A stretch of DNA of 6,353 bases from Allobrachymonas sp. (GTDB taxonomy: Bacteria; Pseudomonadota; Gammaproteobacteria; Burkholderiales; Burkholderiaceae_C), in assembly GCA_030538335.1 (NCBI GenBank), contig JAUNUE010000109.1:1-6353 (forward strand), written 5' to 3'. Positions 5,633 to 6,353 of the stretch are shown piece after piece; the first letter of the stretch is position 1; every line of letters begins with the position of its first letter. The position numbers and the translations under genes are program-made. The notes beneath the pieces were generated by a model, which made no database searches, was not told the DNA's origin, and saw only the letters and a program-made list of their open reading frames with translations.

Positions 5633-5647
5633 TTCAATTTTATTGAA
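5633..5647 (-). promoter_or_regulatory. CbbR-like (LysR-type) site, promoter-distal, perfect dyad
   Basis: TTCAATAAAATTGAA on the minus strand is a perfect 6-3-6 inverted repeat. Its inner 13 nt fit TNA-N7-TNA and T-N11-A. It is centred near -65 from the predicted start and exactly 32 bp, about three helical turns, from the proximal site. This is the classic placing of the high-affinity recognition site of a LysR-type activator. Confidence 0.6.
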
Positions 5648-5672
5648 CCATCGGGTGACGCAAAGGCATTGC

Positions 5673-5686
5673 TTTTATCGATAAAA
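5673..5686. promoter_or_regulatory. Perfect 14-bp palindrome TTTTATCGATAAAA
   Basis: A perfect two-fold symmetric site upstream of the CbbR-like pair, centred about 105 bp before the predicted cbb start. It may bind a second dimeric regulator; no specific protein can be named from the sequence. Confidence 0.4.
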
Positions 5687-5793
5687 ACGCATTGAGCAAA
5701 TCCAGCCTCCCAAGGGAGCGGGGACGCAAAACTCACCAAAACCCCATCACAGGTTCTCATACAGCAGTTGCAATCTGTATCTTGAATAGAGGG

Positions 5794-5815
5794 TGATCAG
5801 GCGTTACATTGATCA
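5794..5815. promoter_or_regulatory. Two TGATCA palindromes 16 bp apart
   Basis: TGATCA occurs at 5794-5799 and 5810-5815, the second within ATTGATCATT. A pair of identical 6-bp palindromes about 1.5 helical turns apart could be an operator, but short palindromes also arise by chance. Confidence 0.2.
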
Positions 5816-5902
5816 TTCCATTTCTAGGTCAAGCGTGCGCTTTGGCGGCTCGCTTTGCCGTGCTACAGCACTGTTTGCAATTTGCCTTCGTGTTCACGGT
5901 TG

Positions 5903-5934
5903 ATTGAAAATGGAACTAGATTCAATTTGTTGAA
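5903..5934. promoter_or_regulatory. ATTGAA/TTCAAT dyads resembling the cbbL-side site
   Basis: ATTGAA (5903-5908) is inverted as TTCAAT (5921-5926). The latter also starts the dyad TTCAATTTGTTGAA (5921-5934). This resembles TTCAATTTTATTGAA at 5633-5647 but with one base fewer in the spacer, so it is a weaker LysR-type candidate, possibly serving the divergent gene. Confidence 0.3.
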
Positions 5935-5943
5935 TTTTTTGGT

Positions 5944-5972
5944 TTGTTAAGAAATTAGGCTTTACGCAAAAT
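5944..5972 (+). promoter_or_regulatory. Possible promoter for the divergent plus-strand gene
   Basis: TTGTTA (5944-5949) and CAAAAT (5967-5972) are 17 nt apart, each matching four of six sigma70 consensus positions. It lies about 130 nt upstream of the start codon and overlaps the first TTTACGCAAA box. The match is weak. Confidence 0.22.
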
Positions 5973-6073
5973 ATTCACATGATTTACGTAAACCTGCTCT
6001 AGCTCTGGCTACGCGGCGCACCGCAGACAGTACGATTGGGGCGTCAACAACGCCAGGGTGGTTTTTGCGTAAA
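5961..6073. repeat. Three TTTACGYAAA-type boxes upstream of the plus-strand gene
   Basis: TTTACGCAAA (5961-5970), the perfect palindrome TTTACGTAAA (5983-5992) and the inverted form TTTGCGTAAA (6064-6073). The first two starts are 22 bp apart, about two helical turns. The third ends 26 nt before the start codon. The arrangement suggests binding sites for one dimeric regulator; none can be named. Confidence 0.4.
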
Positions 6074-6099
6074 CCCTGCAAAAGAAGGATCAGTACGAC

Positions 6100-6353
6100 A
6101 TGAGCACTTCTATTTTTTTTCGTCAGGGTCATTCACAGGCCTTATGTTTGGCACTGTTGATAACTACAACCGCTTTGCCGGCGGCAGAGCTACCACGTGT
6201 TGCTGAGTTGCAGTATGTGGGGCCTTTTGGTGTGCCAGCCAGCATGCACTTCAGCCGTAAATCGAATGACTACAAAGTGGTGGTCAGGCTAAATGCACCT
6301 TTTTATCCTATGCGCTTTGAGTCTTCAGGCACCATCAATGGCGATACATTAAA
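6100..6353 (+). CDS. Putative secreted DUF3108-like protein, N-terminal 84 residues, cut by window edge
   Basis: A partial gene, open to the right edge. Start ATG at 6100 is preceded by AAGGA (6085-6089) with a 10-nt spacer. The N-terminus MSTSIFFRQGHSQALCLALL is followed by ITTTALPAAE, which looks like a Sec signal peptide: a basic start, a hydrophobic stretch at about 14-27 and a likely cleavage site near ALPAA, so the protein is probably exported. The mature part runs AELQYVGPFGVPASMHFSRK, then a beta-rich stretch with NAPFYPMRFESSGTINGD. This YxGPxG...LNxPxYxxRFxSxGxI pattern resembles DUF3108 proteins of unknown function in proteobacteria; this is recognition by eye and moderate at best. 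It is divergent from cbbL, with more AT-rich codon use (TTA, CTA, TTT) than the cbb genes. Nothing visible links it to carbon fixation. Confidence 0.6.
   Translation, partial: MSTSIFFRQGHSQALCLALLITTTALPAAELPRVAELQYVGPFGVPASMHFSRKSNDYKVVVRLNAPFYPMRFESSGTINGDTL

Larger units (their letters stand above)
5541..6099. other. 559-nt divergent intergenic region between cbbL and a DUF3108-like gene
   Basis: AT-rich compared with the GC-rich cbb genes. I see no credible coding region, tRNA or other RNA gene on either strand. The cbbL-proximal part holds the predicted promoter and CbbR-like sites; the distal part holds several palindromes and three TTTACGYAAA-like boxes near the plus-strand gene. Notably it contains no divergent cbbR gene, which is the commonest neighbour of cbbL in proteobacteria. 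Confidence 0.7.

Noticed and set aside
5707..5718. CTCCCAAGGGAG palindrome as a terminator
   Set aside because: The loop would be only two bases and no T-run follows on either strand.
5830..5872. Short palindromes AAGCGTGCGCTT and GTGCTACAGCAC as an RNA gene or terminator
   Set aside because: Stems of five pairs with two-base loops, no T-tract, and no larger fold I could recognise by eye.

Overview
The window holds most of a Calvin-Benson-Bassham (cbb) operon on the minus strand and the first part of an unrelated divergent gene at the right edge. Reading with transcription (right to left), the order is cbbL, cbbS, cbbX, cbbY, cbbE (rpe), cbbF (fbp, cut by the left edge). This L-S-X-Y-E-F order, the red-type (form IC) Rubisco subunits and the CbbX activase match the arrangement known from Ralstonia/Cupriavidus and related autotrophs. 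With the GC-rich codon use and the types of dispersed repeat present, it suggests a facultatively or obligately autotrophic betaproteobacterium, probably Burkholderiales-like. Genus cannot be called from this sequence.

Layout. 1-492: N-terminal part of class I fructose-1,6-bisphosphatase. 522-1217: ribulose-phosphate 3-epimerase. 1218-1586: a gene-free, repeat-filled gap. 1587-2306: CbbY sugar phosphatase, overlapping cbbX by 4 nt. 2303-3322: AAA+ Rubisco activase CbbX. 3323-3498: gap with a dispersed repeat next to the cbbX start and a strong terminator-like hairpin just after cbbS. 3499-3933: Rubisco small subunit. 3934-4085: gap filled by a long near-perfect inverted repeat. 4086-5540: Rubisco large subunit. 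5541-6099: AT-rich regulatory region with a plausible sigma70 promoter, two LysR-type (CbbR-like) sites 32 bp apart, and several other palindromes. 6100-6353: start of a secreted protein resembling DUF3108, on the plus strand.

The genes work together. CbbL8S8 fixes CO2. CbbX uses ATP to pull inhibitory sugar phosphates off Rubisco. CbbY dephosphorylates the released inhibitor xylulose-1,5-bisphosphate. Epimerase and FBPase serve RuBP regeneration.

No new gene system is visible. The unusual content lies between the genes: three of the five intergenic spaces are occupied by long inverted repeats of at least three sequence types, one spacer also has an intrinsic-terminator-like structure separating cbbLS from the rest, and the usual divergent cbbR gene is absent beside cbbL.
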